DNA of 64,000 nucleotides from Actinomadura physcomitrii (GCF_008923205.2 NZ_WBMS02000050.1:1-64000); one strand, 5' to 3'; counted from the stretch's first letter, positions 37,101 to 45,224 are shown. A program made the numbers and translations. The notes: generated from the letters alone by a model not told the origin.

Positions 37101-37883
37101 TACTCGATGACCCGCCCGGACGCGCTGGTCGCGTGGGAGGCGCAGTTCGGCGACTTCGCCAACGGCGCCCAGTCGGTGGTGGACGAGTACATCTCGTCCG
37201 GCGAGCAGAAGTGGGGCCAGCGCTCCAGCCTGGTGCTGCTGCTGCCGCACGGCTACGAGGGGCAGGGCCCCGACCACTCGTCCGCGCGGATCGAGCGGTA
37301 CCTGCAGCTGTGCGCGCAGGACAACATGACCGTCGCCTACCCGACGACGCCGGCGAACTACTTCCACCTGCTGCGCTGGCAGGTGCTGTCCGGCCGGGGC
37401 AAGCCGCTGGTGGTGTTCACGCCGAAGTCGCTGCTGCGGCTGAAGGCGGCGACGTCGCCGGTCGAGCGGATCACCGACGGCGCGTTCCAGCCGGTCATCC
37501 CGGAGAGCAGCCCGGCGGTGGACCCGGCGGGCGTGAAGCGGGTGCTGCTCACCACCGGCAAGATCTACTACGACGTGGCGAAGGCCCGCGACGCGGCGGG
37601 CGCGAACGACACGGCGATCGTGCGGATCGAGCGGCTGTACCCGCCGCCGGTCGACGAGATCAAGGCGGAGCTGGCGAAGTACCCGGCGGACGCCGAGGTG
37701 GTGTTCGTGCAGGACGAGCCGGCGAACATGGGCGCGTGGCCGTTCATGGCGCTGAAGCTGCCGCACCACATCGAGGGGCTGACGATGTCGCGGGTGTCGC
37801 GCCCGGCGTCGTCGTCGCCCGCGGTGGGGTCGGCGAAGCTGCACCAGGCCGAGCAGGAGGCGCTGCTGTCCAGGCTGTTCTGA
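34161..37883 (+). CDS. kgd: Multifunctional 2-oxoglutarate decarboxylase/dehydrogenase E1 with succinyltransferase domain
   Basis: A 1240-residue actinobacterial fusion enzyme of the tricarboxylic acid cycle. Residues 1-50 are the E1 N-terminal helix segment (F-G-A-N-E-W-L-V-D-E-L-Y), 51-125 a Pro/Ala linker, 130-370 an E2-type acyltransferase domain (D-H-R-I-I-Q-G near 336) without a lipoyl domain, and about 380-1240 the thiamine diphosphate E1 (H-R-G-R-L-N-V-L-A-N near 563; G-D-A-A-F-A-G-Q-G near 663). It decarboxylates 2-oxoglutarate, acting with separately encoded lipoyl E2 and E3 in a mixed complex. GTG 34161 gives the standard family N-terminus. Followed by the usual neighbour DUF6104. 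Confidence 0.97.
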   Translation: MSTESSQTSADPRNTDFGANEWLVDELYQKYLEDPNSVDEAWWNFFADYQPDTRPASVTPASPGAPQPSTGTAAGAAANGTAAAPPTPQAPVSPPKAPAKPAGKAGGPAPKTDKPAPPPVPAGAEEVRLRGVAARTATNMEASLAVPTATSVRAVPAKLLIDNRIVINNHLKRGRGGKVSFTHLIGYAIVKALAAMPEMNAAFTEVDGKPVLIRPEHVNFGLAIDLQKPDGSRQLVVPSIKAAETLDFRQFWAAYEEIVRKARGNKLTLEDFQGTTISLTNPGTIGTVHSVPRLMPGQGTIIGVGAMEYPAEFAGASTDTLARMGISKVMTLTSTYDHRIIQGAQSGDFLRRIHELLLGEDGFYDEIFEALRIPYEPVRWVKDISAGHEDDVAKIARVHELIHAYRVRGHLMADTDPLEYKQRRHPDLDILKHGLTLWDLEREFATGGFGGKPTMKLRDILGVLRMAYCRTVGIEYMHIQDPEERAWIQARVEVPHDKPSREEQLHVLRRLNSAEAFETFLQTKFVGQKRFSLEGGESVIPLLDSVISAAAKASLDEVVIGMAHRGRLNVLANIVGKSYGQIFGEFEGNLDPRSAQGSGDVKYHLGASGDFVADDGSKIHTELVANPSHLETVDPVLEGVVRAKQDLLDVGEAGFTVLPILIHGDAAFAGQGVVAETLNLSQLRGYRTGGTVHVIINNQVGFTTAPEYSRSSVYATDVARMIQAPIFHVNGDDPEACARVARLAFEYRQTFKKDVVIDMVCYRRRGHNEGENPSFTQPLMYDLIDAKRSVRKLYTEALIGRGDITVEEAEQALRDYQEQLERAFTETREAVKKPLEPGSVVKPDVEERIPIDHGKAGTAIPQETVKRIIETQVSLPEGFTPHPRLQPILQRRAQMIEDDAIDWATGELLAMGSLLMDGHPVRLVGQDTRRGTFGQRHAVLVDRKTGEEYTPLKQFGQGVSKFYVHDSLLSEYAAMGFEYGYSMTRPDALVAWEAQFGDFANGAQSVVDEYISSGEQKWGQRSSLVLLLPHGYEGQGPDHSSARIERYLQLCAQDNMTVAYPTTPANYFHLLRWQVLSGRGKPLVVFTPKSLLRLKAATSPVERITDGAFQPVIPESSPAVDPAGVKRVLLTTGKIYYDVAKARDAAGANDTAIVRIERLYPPPVDEIKAELAKYPADAEVVFVQDEPANMGAWPFMALKLPHHIEGLTMSRVSRPASSSPAVGSAKLHQAEQEALLSRLF

Positions 37884-37967
37884 CGGGCAGGCCGTGCCGC
37901 TCCGCGTCCCGCCGCCGAGGCGGGACGCGGAGCGGCTGCGTTACAGGGGTAAGAGGAATAGATTCAC

Positions 37968-38147
37968 ATGTACTTCACTGATCGGGGCATCGAGGAGCTC
38001 ACCGAGCGCCGCGGCGGCGAGGAGGTCAGCCTGACCTGGCTGGCGGAGCGGCTCCGCGAGTTCGTCGACCTGAACCCCGAGTTCGAGACGCCGGTGGACC
38101 GCCTCGCGACCTGGCTCGCCCGCCTCGACGACGAGGACGACGACTGA
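37968..38147 (+). CDS. DUF6104 small protein
   Basis: A 59-residue acidic protein starting M-Y-F-T-D-R-G-I-E-E-L and ending in a run of Asp/Glu, matching the short actinobacterial DUF6104 family found after kgd. It is predicted to be soluble and helical. ATG 37968 follows AAGAGGAA by about eleven bases. Its position 85 bases after kgd suggests joint expression, but no function is known. Confidence 0.8.
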   Translation: MYFTDRGIEELTERRGGEEVSLTWLAERLREFVDLNPEFETPVDRLATWLARLDDEDDD

Positions 38148-38241
38148 CGCCACGCACCGGGATTCGCGATACATCTTGACTTTTCGTTGACGCGACATAT
38201 CGTGTTACCGGAAGGGACGCTCGGACGAAGGGCCTGAGGCG

Positions 38242-39066
38242 ATGTCGCGCTGGACGATCGACGAACCGACCACGCTGGACTTCGACGGCGTGGTCACGCT
38301 GCGCACGACGCTGATCGCCGGGACCGTCTCCGTGCTCGCCTCGGACGAGCGCCCGTCCATCATGATCAGCGAGGTCGAGGGCCCGCCGCTGATGATCGCG
38401 CACGAGGCCGGCCTGCTCACCATCACCCACGAGCGGCTCTGGGAGGGCGTGCTGAGCTGGCTGCGCACCCGCAACGCCCGCGCCGCGATCACGGTGACCG
38501 TCCCGCACGACTGCCCCGTCACCGTCAACCTGGTGTCCGCCGACGCGGTGATCACCGGGCTGACCGCCCGCACGTCCATCAAGTGCGCGTCCGGCGGCAT
38601 CACCCTCGACGGGGTGACCGGCGCGGTCGACGCCAACACGGTGTCCGGCGACATCGAGGCGCAGGGCCTGGACGGGACCGTGTCGTTCACCTCCGTCTCC
38701 GGCGACCTGGCGCTGGCCGGCGGCGCGGTCGAGCAGCTCACCGCCCGCACCGTCAGCGGCCGCATCGCCGCCGACGTCGACCTGGTCGGCGACGGCCGGA
38801 TCGACGTCAACACGGTCTCCGGCGAGGTCGCGCTGCGGATCCCCGAGTCCGCCGGGGCGCGGGTCACGCTGAACGCGGCGGCCGGCCGGATCGAGACGTC
38901 CTTCCCCGAGCTCGGCCGGGCCGACCGGGCCGTCGCCACCACCGTCTCCGGCAAGATCGGCGACGGGTCGGGCCGGCTGTCGGTCAACTCGGTGTCCGGC
39001 TCGATCACCCTCCTCGGCCGCGACGGCGACGCCCCGGAGATCAGCACCCCGCGAATGGAGAAGTGA
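38242..39066 (+). CDS. DUF4097 beta-strand repeat protein
   Basis: A 274-residue protein made of repeated beta-strand units with the recurring T-V-S-G-x-I/V motif (at least six, for instance N-T-V-S-G-D-I, R-T-V-S-G-R-I, T-T-V-S-G-K-I, N-S-V-S-G-S-I), which should fold into a right-handed beta-solenoid. No signal peptide or transmembrane helix. It ends one base before the TTG of the PadR gene. DUF4097 proteins often accompany PadR or LiaF-like envelope-stress genes; here it may be a partner or effector of the PadR protein. Confidence 0.85.
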   Translation: MSRWTIDEPTTLDFDGVVTLRTTLIAGTVSVLASDERPSIMISEVEGPPLMIAHEAGLLTITHERLWEGVLSWLRTRNARAAITVTVPHDCPVTVNLVSADAVITGLTARTSIKCASGGITLDGVTGAVDANTVSGDIEAQGLDGTVSFTSVSGDLALAGGAVEQLTARTVSGRIAADVDLVGDGRIDVNTVSGEVALRIPESAGARVTLNAAAGRIETSFPELGRADRAVATTVSGKIGDGSGRLSVNSVSGSITLLGRDGDAPEISTPRMEK

Positions 39067-39067
39067 G

Positions 39068-39796
39068 TTGAGCCCCGTTTTCGGCCACGGCCGGCTCCGC
39101 CTGTACCTGCTGAAGCTGCTGGAGGAGAGCCCGCGGCACGGCTACGAGGTGATCCGGATCCTGCAGGACCGGTTCCTCGGGGTGTACTCGCCCTCCCCCG
39201 GAACGATCTATCCGCGGCTGGCCCGGCTGGAGGCCGAGGGCCTGGTCACCCACGAGGTGGTCAAGGGCAAGAAGGTGTACTCGCTGACCGACAAGGGCCG
39301 CGAGGAGCTGGAGCGCCGGATGGACGAGCTGGCGGAGCTGGAGGAGGAGATCACCGCGTCCGCGCAGGAGTTCGCGCGCGGCGTGCAGCAGGACGTCCGG
39401 CAGACCGTCCGGTCGCTGCGCGAGGAGCTGACGCAGGCCGCGCGGACGATGCGGGACCAGGGCAAGGCCACGTCCAAGGAGGCGTGGAAGGAGACCACCG
39501 ACCGGCAGAAGGACGAGTGGCGGCGGCAGAAGGACTTCTGGCGCGAGCAGAAGCAGGCGTGGAAGGAGGAGTGGCGGCAGAACTGGGAGGACGCCTGGAA
39601 GACCGCCACCGGCACCCGCGAGGACATCGCCCGGCTGAAGCTGGAGCGGCTGCTGCGCCGGTTCGTCGAGGACGTCCGCAAGGCCGCCAAGCGCTCCCAC
39701 CTGGACGACGAAGACCTAGCCGCCGTCCAGACCCTCCTAGAGGAAACCCGCAACCGCCTGAACACCGAGATCCTCAACCGCGACCGACCTCGTTGA
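39068..39796 (+). CDS. PadR family regulator with long charged coiled-coil C-terminus
   Basis: A 242-residue protein. Residues 8-80 are the PadR winged helix (L-Y-L-L-K-L-L-E-E-S-P-R-H-G-Y-E-V-I; P-G-T-I-Y-P-R-L-A-R-L-E-A-E-G-L-V; Y-S-L-T-D-K-G-R-E-E-L). Typical PadR proteins end near 110 or 180 residues; this one continues with more than 130 residues dominated by Glu, Lys, Arg, Gln and Trp that look like a long coiled coil. TTG start at 39068 follows the DUF4097 stop by one base. It probably regulates the DUF4097 gene and neighbouring envelope functions. Confidence 0.85.
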   Translation: MSPVFGHGRLRLYLLKLLEESPRHGYEVIRILQDRFLGVYSPSPGTIYPRLARLEAEGLVTHEVVKGKKVYSLTDKGREELERRMDELAELEEEITASAQEFARGVQQDVRQTVRSLREELTQAARTMRDQGKATSKEAWKETTDRQKDEWRRQKDFWREQKQAWKEEWRQNWEDAWKTATGTREDIARLKLERLLRRFVEDVRKAAKRSHLDDEDLAAVQTLLEETRNRLNTEILNRDRPR

Positions 39797-39797
39797 G

Positions 39798-39847
39798 TTG
39801 TGGCGTGTCGTGGTCATCGGCACCGCCATAACCACGACACGCCACAA
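39798..39847. terminator. 17-bp perfect inverted repeat between convergent genes
   Basis: TTGTGGCGTGTCGTGGT (39798-39814) is exactly complementary to ACCACGACACGCCACAA (39831-39847), with a 16-nt loop. It fills the 59-base gap between the stops of the PadR gene and the convergent oxidoreductase gene, so it can terminate both transcripts. No T-tract. Confidence 0.75.
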
Positions 39848-39855
39848 GTCAACGG

Positions 39856-40824
39856 CTACGGGGTGAAGACGATCTTGCCGAAGAGGTCGCCTTCGGCCAT
39901 GGCGGCGAAGCCGTCGCGGGCCCGCGCCAGCGGCAGCGTCCGGTCGATCAGCGGGCGGGTGCCGGTCTTGACCAGGAACCGCGCGAGCCGCTCCAGCTGC
40001 TCCCGGGTCCCCATCGTGGACCCGACGACCTGCAGCTGCAGGAAGAACACCCGGTTCAGCTCGGCGGGCGGCACCTGGCCGCTGGTGGCGCCGGACACCA
40101 CGATCCGGCCGCCGGGCCGCAGCGACTTCAGCGAGTGCGACCAGGTCGCCTCGCCGACCGTCTCGATGACCGCGTCGACCCGCTGCGGCAGCCGCGCGCC
40201 GGACTCGACGGCGACGTCCGCGCCGAGCTCCAGGGCCCGCTTGCGCTTGGCCTCGCTGCGGCTCGTCGCGAACACCCGCAGGCCCGCCGCGGACGCCAGC
40301 GCGATCGCGGCGGTCGCGACGCCGCCGCCCGCGCCCTGCACCAGCACCGTCGCGCCGGGCTCCACGCCCGCCTTGTCGAACAGCATCCGGTAGGCGGTCA
40401 GCCACGCCGTCGGCAGGCACGCGGCCTCCTCGAACGACAGCTCAGCCGGCTTGCGGACGAGGTTGCGGCGCGGCACCGCGACCTTCTCGGCCAGCGTCCC
40501 CTGGTAGTGCTCGGACAGCAGCGACCGCTTCGGGTCGAGGGTCTCGTCGCCGCCGCCCCGGTCCGGGTCGCCGATCACCGAGTGGACGATGACCTCGTTG
40601 CCGTCCTCGTCGACGCCCGCGGCGTCGCAGCCGAGGATCATCGGGAGCCGGTCGGCGGGGAGCCCGACGCCGCGCAGCGACCACAGGTCGTGGTGGTTCA
40701 GCGCGGCGGCCTTCACCGTGACGGTCGTCCAGCCGTCCGGCACCTCGGGATCGGGCCGCTCCCCCAGCGTCAGCCCGTTCAGCGGATGGTCTGCGTCGAT
40801 CTGTGTGGCCGTGGCAGCGAACAT
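39856..40824 (-). CDS. Zinc-binding-dehydrogenase-family oxidoreductase
   Basis: A 322-residue medium-chain dehydrogenase/reductase. Residues 1-130 form the GroES-like domain (A-L-N-H-H-D-L-W at about 42-49, G-C-D-A-A-G-V), and V-Q-G-A-G-G-G-V-A-T-A-A is the nucleotide-binding motif. The zinc-site cysteines are absent, placing it with quinone-reductase-like enzymes in spite of the family name. Likely an NADPH-dependent reductase of unknown substrate. ATG start at 40824; no operon partner. Confidence 0.82.
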   Translation of the reverse strand: MFAATATQIDADHPLNGLTLGERPDPEVPDGWTTVTVKAAALNHHDLWSLRGVGLPADRLPMILGCDAAGVDEDGNEVIVHSVIGDPDRGGGDETLDPKRSLLSEHYQGTLAEKVAVPRRNLVRKPAELSFEEAACLPTAWLTAYRMLFDKAGVEPGATVLVQGAGGGVATAAIALASAAGLRVFATSRSEAKRKRALELGADVAVESGARLPQRVDAVIETVGEATWSHSLKSLRPGGRIVVSGATSGQVPPAELNRVFFLQLQVVGSTMGTREQLERLARFLVKTGTRPLIDRTLPLARARDGFAAMAEGDLFGKIVFTP

Positions 40825-40854
40825 GGACGCACACTAACCGCCCGCCCGCGACGC

Positions 40855-40892
40855 CCGGCGGCCCGCCCCCGGTCACGGGGACGGGCCGCCGG
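40855..40892 (-). terminator. 11-bp hairpin downstream of the amino acid ABC operon
   Basis: CCGGCGGCCCG (40855-40865) pairs exactly with CGGGCCGCCGG (40882-40892) around a 16-nt loop, 21 bases past the stop at 40914 on the minus strand. Confidence 0.6.
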
Positions 40893-40913
40893 CCGACCGG
40901 CCCGTGACGGGCC

Positions 40914-41759
40914 TCAGAGCACCTTGGACAGGAAGTCCTGCGTGCGCTGGTGCTGCGGGTTCGCGAGCACCTCGCGGGGCCTGCCCTTCTCCACGACGAC
41001 GCCACCGTCCATGAAGACGAGCGAGTCGCCGACCTCGCGGGCGAAACCCATCTCGTGGGTGACGACGATCATCGTCATGCCGTCCACCGCGAGCTGCTTC
41101 ATGACCTCCAGCACCTCGCCGACCAGCTCCGGGTCGAGCGCCGACGTCGGCTCGTCGAACAGCATCAGCGCCGGCTCCATCGCCAGCGCCCGCGCGATCG
41201 CGACGCGCTGCTGCTGCCCGCCGGACAGCTGGGAGGGGTAGCTGCGCGCCTTGTCGCCGAGCCCGACCCGCTCCAGCAAGGCGCCGGCCGCCTCCCGCGC
41301 CTTCGCCCGCGGGATCCGCCGGACCTGCACCGGCGCCTCCATGACGTTCTCCAGCGCCGTCATGTGCGGGAACAGGTTGAAGCGCTGGAACACCATGCCG
41401 ATGTCGCGGCGCTGCGCGGCGACCTCGCTCTCGCGCAGCTCGTGCAGCTTGCCGCCGCGCTCCCGGTAGCCGACCAGGTGCCCGTTCACCCACAGCCGCC
41501 CGGCGTTGATCTTCTCCAGGTGGTTGATGCAGCGCAGGAACGTCGACTTGCCGGACCCGGACGGCCCGATGACGCACATCACCTCGCCCGGCATGACCTC
41601 CAAGTCGATGCCCTTGAGGACGTCCAGCCGGCCGAAGGACTTGCACACGCCCTCGGACCTGACCATCGGCTGCCCCGGCGCACCATCGGGCGCACCGCCG
41701 GGCGCGCCGTCGCCGTCCGCGGGCTCCGCGCCCGGCTTGTCCAGCCCGACTCCGCTCAC
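40914..41759 (-). CDS. Polar amino acid ABC transporter ATP-binding protein
   Basis: A 281-residue ATPase of the GlnQ/HisP class. Walker A GPSGSGKS (65-72), Q-loop F-Q-R-F-N-L-F-P, signature L-S-G-G-Q-Q-Q-R, Walker B L-M-L-F-D-E-P-T-S-A-L-D and H-loop T-H-E-M are intact. The first 30 residues are a Gly/Pro/Asp-rich extension. GTG at 41759 overlaps the permease stop by four bases. Last gene of a three-gene operon. Confidence 0.93.
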   Translation of the reverse strand: MSGVGLDKPGAEPADGDGAPGGAPDGAPGQPMVRSEGVCKSFGRLDVLKGIDLEVMPGEVMCVIGPSGSGKSTFLRCINHLEKINAGRLWVNGHLVGYRERGGKLHELRESEVAAQRRDIGMVFQRFNLFPHMTALENVMEAPVQVRRIPRAKAREAAGALLERVGLGDKARSYPSQLSGGQQQRVAIARALAMEPALMLFDEPTSALDPELVGEVLEVMKQLAVDGMTMIVVTHEMGFAREVGDSLVFMDGGVVVEKGRPREVLANPQHQRTQDFLSKVL

Positions 41760-42703
41760 GGTTCCCTCCCCTCGACGGCCGTCCGCCGGACGGTCCGCCG
41801 GGCGCGCAGGTTGCTCCACAGCCGCTCCAGCATCGTCTGCCGCTGCGCGGTGCCGCGCCCGAAGTAGCGCTCCAGGTAGAACTGCCCGACCGTGAGGATC
41901 GACGTCATGATCAGGTACCAGATGCTGGCCAGCAGCAGCAGCGGGATCGTCTGGTACGTCCGGCCGTAGATGATCTGCACCGAGTACAGCAGCTCGGGCA
42001 CCGCGATCACCGACACCAGCGACGACGTCTTCAGCATCGAGATCGTCTCGTTGCCGGTCGGCGGGATGATCACCCGCATCGCCTGCGGCAGCACGATCCG
42101 GCGCATCGTCTTGGCGCGGCTCATGCCGAGCGCGCTCGCCGCCTCCGCCTGCCCCTGGTCGACCGACAGGATGCCGGCCCGCACGATCTCCGACATGTAC
42201 GCCGCCTCGTTCAGCCCCAGCCCGAGGCAGCCCGCGACGAACGGGGTGATCAGCGTGTTCGCGTCGAAGTGCGCGAACGTGGGGCCGAACGGGATGCCGA
42301 TGGACAGCTGCGGCACGAGCGCCTTGATGAACGCCCACAGCAGGATCTGCACCAGCACGGGGGTGCCGCGGAACGCCCAGATGTACAGCCAGGCGGACCC
42401 GGAGATCAGCGGGTTCGGGGACAGCCGCATGATCGCCAGCAGCACGCCGCCGACCACGCCCATCACCATCGCGATGGCGGTCAGCTCCAGCGTCTTGCCG
42501 ATGCCGGTCATCACCGCGGTGATGGTGAAGTTCTGCCCGATGACGTCCCAGCCGAAGTTGGGGTTGTTGACGACGCTGTAGATCGCCCACACCGCGATGT
42601 ACGCGATGATCACGGCGGCGACCCAGCGTCCCCAGTGCCGCACGGGGACGGCCCGGATCTCCTCGGGCCGTCCCGCGCGCGGCTTCTCGTCCGTGACAGT
42701 CAT
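41756..42703 (-). CDS. Polar amino acid ABC transporter permease
   Basis: A 315-residue integral membrane protein of the His/Glu/Gln/Arg (HEQRO) permease class. Five to six helices span residues 28-270; the EAA loop that contacts the ATPase reads E-A-A-S-A-L-G-M-S-R-A-K-T-M-R-R-I-V-L-P-Q. A 28-residue N-terminal tail and an Arg-rich C-terminus are cytoplasmic. ATG 42703 begins four bases after the binding-protein stop. Only one permease is encoded, so a homodimer is expected. Confidence 0.93.
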   Translation of the reverse strand: MTVTDEKPRAGRPEEIRAVPVRHWGRWVAAVIIAYIAVWAIYSVVNNPNFGWDVIGQNFTITAVMTGIGKTLELTAIAMVMGVVGGVLLAIMRLSPNPLISGSAWLYIWAFRGTPVLVQILLWAFIKALVPQLSIGIPFGPTFAHFDANTLITPFVAGCLGLGLNEAAYMSEIVRAGILSVDQGQAEAASALGMSRAKTMRRIVLPQAMRVIIPPTGNETISMLKTSSLVSVIAVPELLYSVQIIYGRTYQTIPLLLLASIWYLIMTSILTVGQFYLERYFGRGTAQRQTMLERLWSNLRARRTVRRTAVEGREP

Positions 42704-42707
42704 TCGC

Positions 42708-43679
42708 TCAGCTCGTGGCGCCGTTGATCTGCGGCGAGGTGTTGGCCCCGCTGGTGATGCCCCACTTGTCGAGGATCTTGTTGTACGTGCCGTCGGCCTG
42801 CAGCGCCTTCAGCGCACCGAGGATCGCGTCCTTGGTGGTGCCGAGCTGCTTGCCGACCGCGATCCCGTACGGGGCGGTGTCGTAGGTCGCGCCGGACACC
42901 TCGAACTGCCCGCCGGACTGCTTCGCGGCGTAGTCGATGACGGGCGAGTCGGCCAGCACCGCGTCCGCGCGGCCGCTGCTCAGCGCCAGGTTCGCGCCGT
43001 TCTGGTCCGGGTACGGCTGGCCGACCGGGCCGGGCTTGCCCGCGTCCTTGCACTTCTTGGTGCGGGTGCCGAGGCCCTTGCCCACGTCGATGGTGCTCGA
43101 CACCTCGTCGTTCTGGACGGTGCCCTTCTCGACCGCGACCTTCTTGCCGCACAGCGACAGGTCGTCCGGCTTGAGGCCCTGCGGGTTGCCCTTCTTCACC
43201 ATCAGCGCGGAGCCGGCGGTGAAGTAGGTGACGAAGTCGACCGTCTTCTCCCGCTCCTTGCTGTCGGTGAACGAGGACATGCCGAGCTGGTACTGGCCGG
43301 ACTTGATGCCCGGGATGATCGCGTCGAAGCCCGCCTTCTGGAAGGCGAACTCGACCCCGAGCTTCTTGCCCAGCGCCTTGCCGAGGTCGAGGTCCATCCC
43401 GATCAGCGTCTTGTTGTCGGTGTCGTAGAACTCGTTGGGCGCGTACGACGGGTCGGTGCCGACAGTGATCTTGCCGGCCGACTTCACGTCCGCCGCCAGC
43501 TTGGCGTTCAGCGCGTCGTCCTTGGTGATGCCGGAGAAGATGTCCCCGACGGACTTGGTCGGCGCGGCGGCGCCGCCACCGGAGCCGTTGTCGTCGCCGC
43601 ACGCCGACAGGGCGAGGGCGCCTGTCAGCACGAGCGCGCCGGCCGCGACGGCGCGGCGGCGCAGAGAACCGGTGATCAC
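42708..43679 (-). CDS. Amino acid ABC transporter substrate-binding lipoprotein
   Basis: A 323-residue family 3 solute-binding protein. The signal peptide ends in a lipobox with Cys27 (A-L-S-A-C), followed by a Gly/Ser linker. The binding domain begins near residue 70 with I-T-V-G-T-D-P-S-Y-A-P-N-E-F-Y, then G-M-D-L-D-L-G-K-A-L and F-D-A-I-I-P-G-I, all typical of polar amino acid receptors. GTG 43679 is the start. First gene of the operon; its upstream region carries a 15-base direct repeat. Confidence 0.93.
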   Translation of the reverse strand: MITGSLRRRAVAAGALVLTGALALSACGDDNGSGGGAAAPTKSVGDIFSGITKDDALNAKLAADVKSAGKITVGTDPSYAPNEFYDTDNKTLIGMDLDLGKALGKKLGVEFAFQKAGFDAIIPGIKSGQYQLGMSSFTDSKEREKTVDFVTYFTAGSALMVKKGNPQGLKPDDLSLCGKKVAVEKGTVQNDEVSSTIDVGKGLGTRTKKCKDAGKPGPVGQPYPDQNGANLALSSGRADAVLADSPVIDYAAKQSGGQFEVSGATYDTAPYGIAVGKQLGTTKDAILGALKALQADGTYNKILDKWGITSGANTSPQINGATS

Positions 43680-44033
43680 AGGTCCCCCTCCAGAGGTCGC
43701 AGTGGATCCGCACGGATCCTGAGGTCAAGTGCACATTTTGGCGCACACCTGGCTCGATGCGGATAAAGGGTGCGACACAATCGGACAACGAGGCGGCCCG
43801 GCGCCCCCGGCACGACCTCCGGTCCCCGCACTCTACGCGATGGCCGCCGGACCGTCCGTGACGATCAGTGACGGCCGCCACCGCCCCGCCCCCGGATCGG
43901 CGGAACCCCCTGTGGCACAATCGGACAACGGGTGACCCCCGTACGTCGCGAGATGTCCACCAGGTGACGGCCACCAGACCACACCACCGCGGCGGCATCG
44001 CCCGAAAGCCAACTTTCACTGACAGGGGTCGCT
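43680..44033. other. 354-base divergent intergenic region with direct repeats
   Basis: No gene is supported here. It separates the amino acid ABC operon from the malic enzyme gene, which point away from each other, and contains two exact copies of CACAATCGGACAACG (see separate entry). Promoters for both operons should lie here. Confidence 0.55.
43776..43930 (+). promoter_or_regulatory. Pair of 15-base direct repeats between divergent genes
   Basis: CACAATCGGACAACG occurs at 43776-43790 and 43916-43930, start to start exactly 140 bases apart, between the amino acid ABC operon and the malic enzyme gene. Paired direct repeats in a divergent promoter region suggest binding sites for one regulator; which one is unknown. 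Confidence 0.45.
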
Positions 44034-45224
44034 GTGGCTGCCGAGCCCATTCCCACCGAACCGCACTCACTGGACGACGATCCGGCGTTCCCGCTGCACC
44101 GCGGCGGAAAGCTGGAGATGCGGTCGACCATCCCGGTCCGCAACAAGGACGATCTGTCCCTGGCCTACACGCCCGGCGTCGCCCGGGTCTGCACGGCCAT
44201 CGCCGACAACCCCGAGCTCGCCTACGACTACACCTGGACGTCCAAGGTCGTCGCCGTCGTCACCGACGGCACCGCCGTGCTCGGCCTCGGCGACATCGGC
44301 CCGGCCGCGTCCATGCCCGTCATGGAGGGCAAGTCGCTGCTGTTCAAGGAGTTCGCCGACGTCGACTCCGTGCCGATCGCGCTGAACTGCACCGGCGTCG
44401 ACGAGATCGTCGACACGGTGACCCGGCTGGCGCCGAGCTTCGGCGGCATCAACCTCGAGGACATCAGCGCCCCCCGCTGCTTCGAGATCGAGGACCGGCT
44501 CCGCGCGGCCCTCGACATCCCCGTCTTCCACGACGACCAGCACGGCACCGCGATCGTCGCGCTCGCCGCGCTGAAGAACGCCGCCCGGTACGTCGGCAAG
44601 CCGCTGTCGGAGCTGCGCGCCGTCGTCGCCGGCGCCGGCGCGTCCGGCATCGCCGTCTCCAAGATGCTGATCGAGGGCGGCATCGGCGACATCGCCCTGT
44701 CCGACAGCAAGGGCCTCATCTACGAGGGCCGCGACGGGCTCAACCCCGTCAAGGAGCGGATCGCCGCGATCACCAACCGGTCCCACCTGAAGGGCTCCAC
44801 CGAGGAGGCGCTGCGCGGCGCCGACGTGTTCATCGGCCTGTCCGGCAGCACCGTCCAGGAGTCGTGCGTCGCGACCATGTCCGACAGCGCCATCGTGTTC
44901 GCCCTGTCCAACCCCACCCCCGAGGTGCACCCGGACGTCGCGCGCCGGCACGCCAAGGTCGTCGCGACCGGCCGCAGCGACTACCCCAACCAGATCAACA
45001 ACGTGCTCGCCTTCCCCGGCATCTTCCGGGGCGCGCTGGACGTCCGCGCGCACTCCATCACCGAGGGCATGAAGCTGGCCGCCGCGAACGCGCTGGCCGG
45101 CATCGTGGGCGACGACCTCACCGCCGACTACGTCATCCCCAACCCGTTCGACGACCGGGTCGCGCCCGCCGTCACCGCCGCGGTCGCCGCGCAGGCCCGC
45201 GCCGAGGGCGTCAACCGCGTCTGA
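44034..45224 (+). CDS. NAD(P)-dependent malic enzyme
   Basis: A 396-residue short bacterial-type malic enzyme converting malate to pyruvate and carbon dioxide. Hallmarks are S-L-A-Y-T-P-G-V-A-R-V-C near residue 42, V-T-D-G-T-A-V-L-G-L-G-D-I-G, F-H-D-D-Q-H-G-T-A-I-V (metal-binding Asp pair) and the nucleotide fold V-V-A-G-A-G-A-S-G-I-A. Length is as expected for the form without a C-terminal phosphotransacetylase domain. GTG start at 44034. Supplies pyruvate and reducing power and links to the TCA cycle enzyme Kgd encoded nearby. Confidence 0.95.
   Translation: MAAEPIPTEPHSLDDDPAFPLHRGGKLEMRSTIPVRNKDDLSLAYTPGVARVCTAIADNPELAYDYTWTSKVVAVVTDGTAVLGLGDIGPAASMPVMEGKSLLFKEFADVDSVPIALNCTGVDEIVDTVTRLAPSFGGINLEDISAPRCFEIEDRLRAALDIPVFHDDQHGTAIVALAALKNAARYVGKPLSELRAVVAGAGASGIAVSKMLIEGGIGDIALSDSKGLIYEGRDGLNPVKERIAAITNRSHLKGSTEEALRGADVFIGLSGSTVQESCVATMSDSAIVFALSNPTPEVHPDVARRHAKVVATGRSDYPNQINNVLAFPGIFRGALDVRAHSITEGMKLAAANALAGIVGDDLTADYVIPNPFDDRVAPAVTAAVAAQARAEGVNRV

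Noticed and set aside
33888..37844. Very long minus-strand open frame (about 1300 codons) opposite kgd
   Set aside because: Its composition is a mirror of kgd codon bias (Val/Leu/Gly/Arg/Asp-rich with no domain), as happens opposite GC-rich genes; kgd itself is unmistakable.
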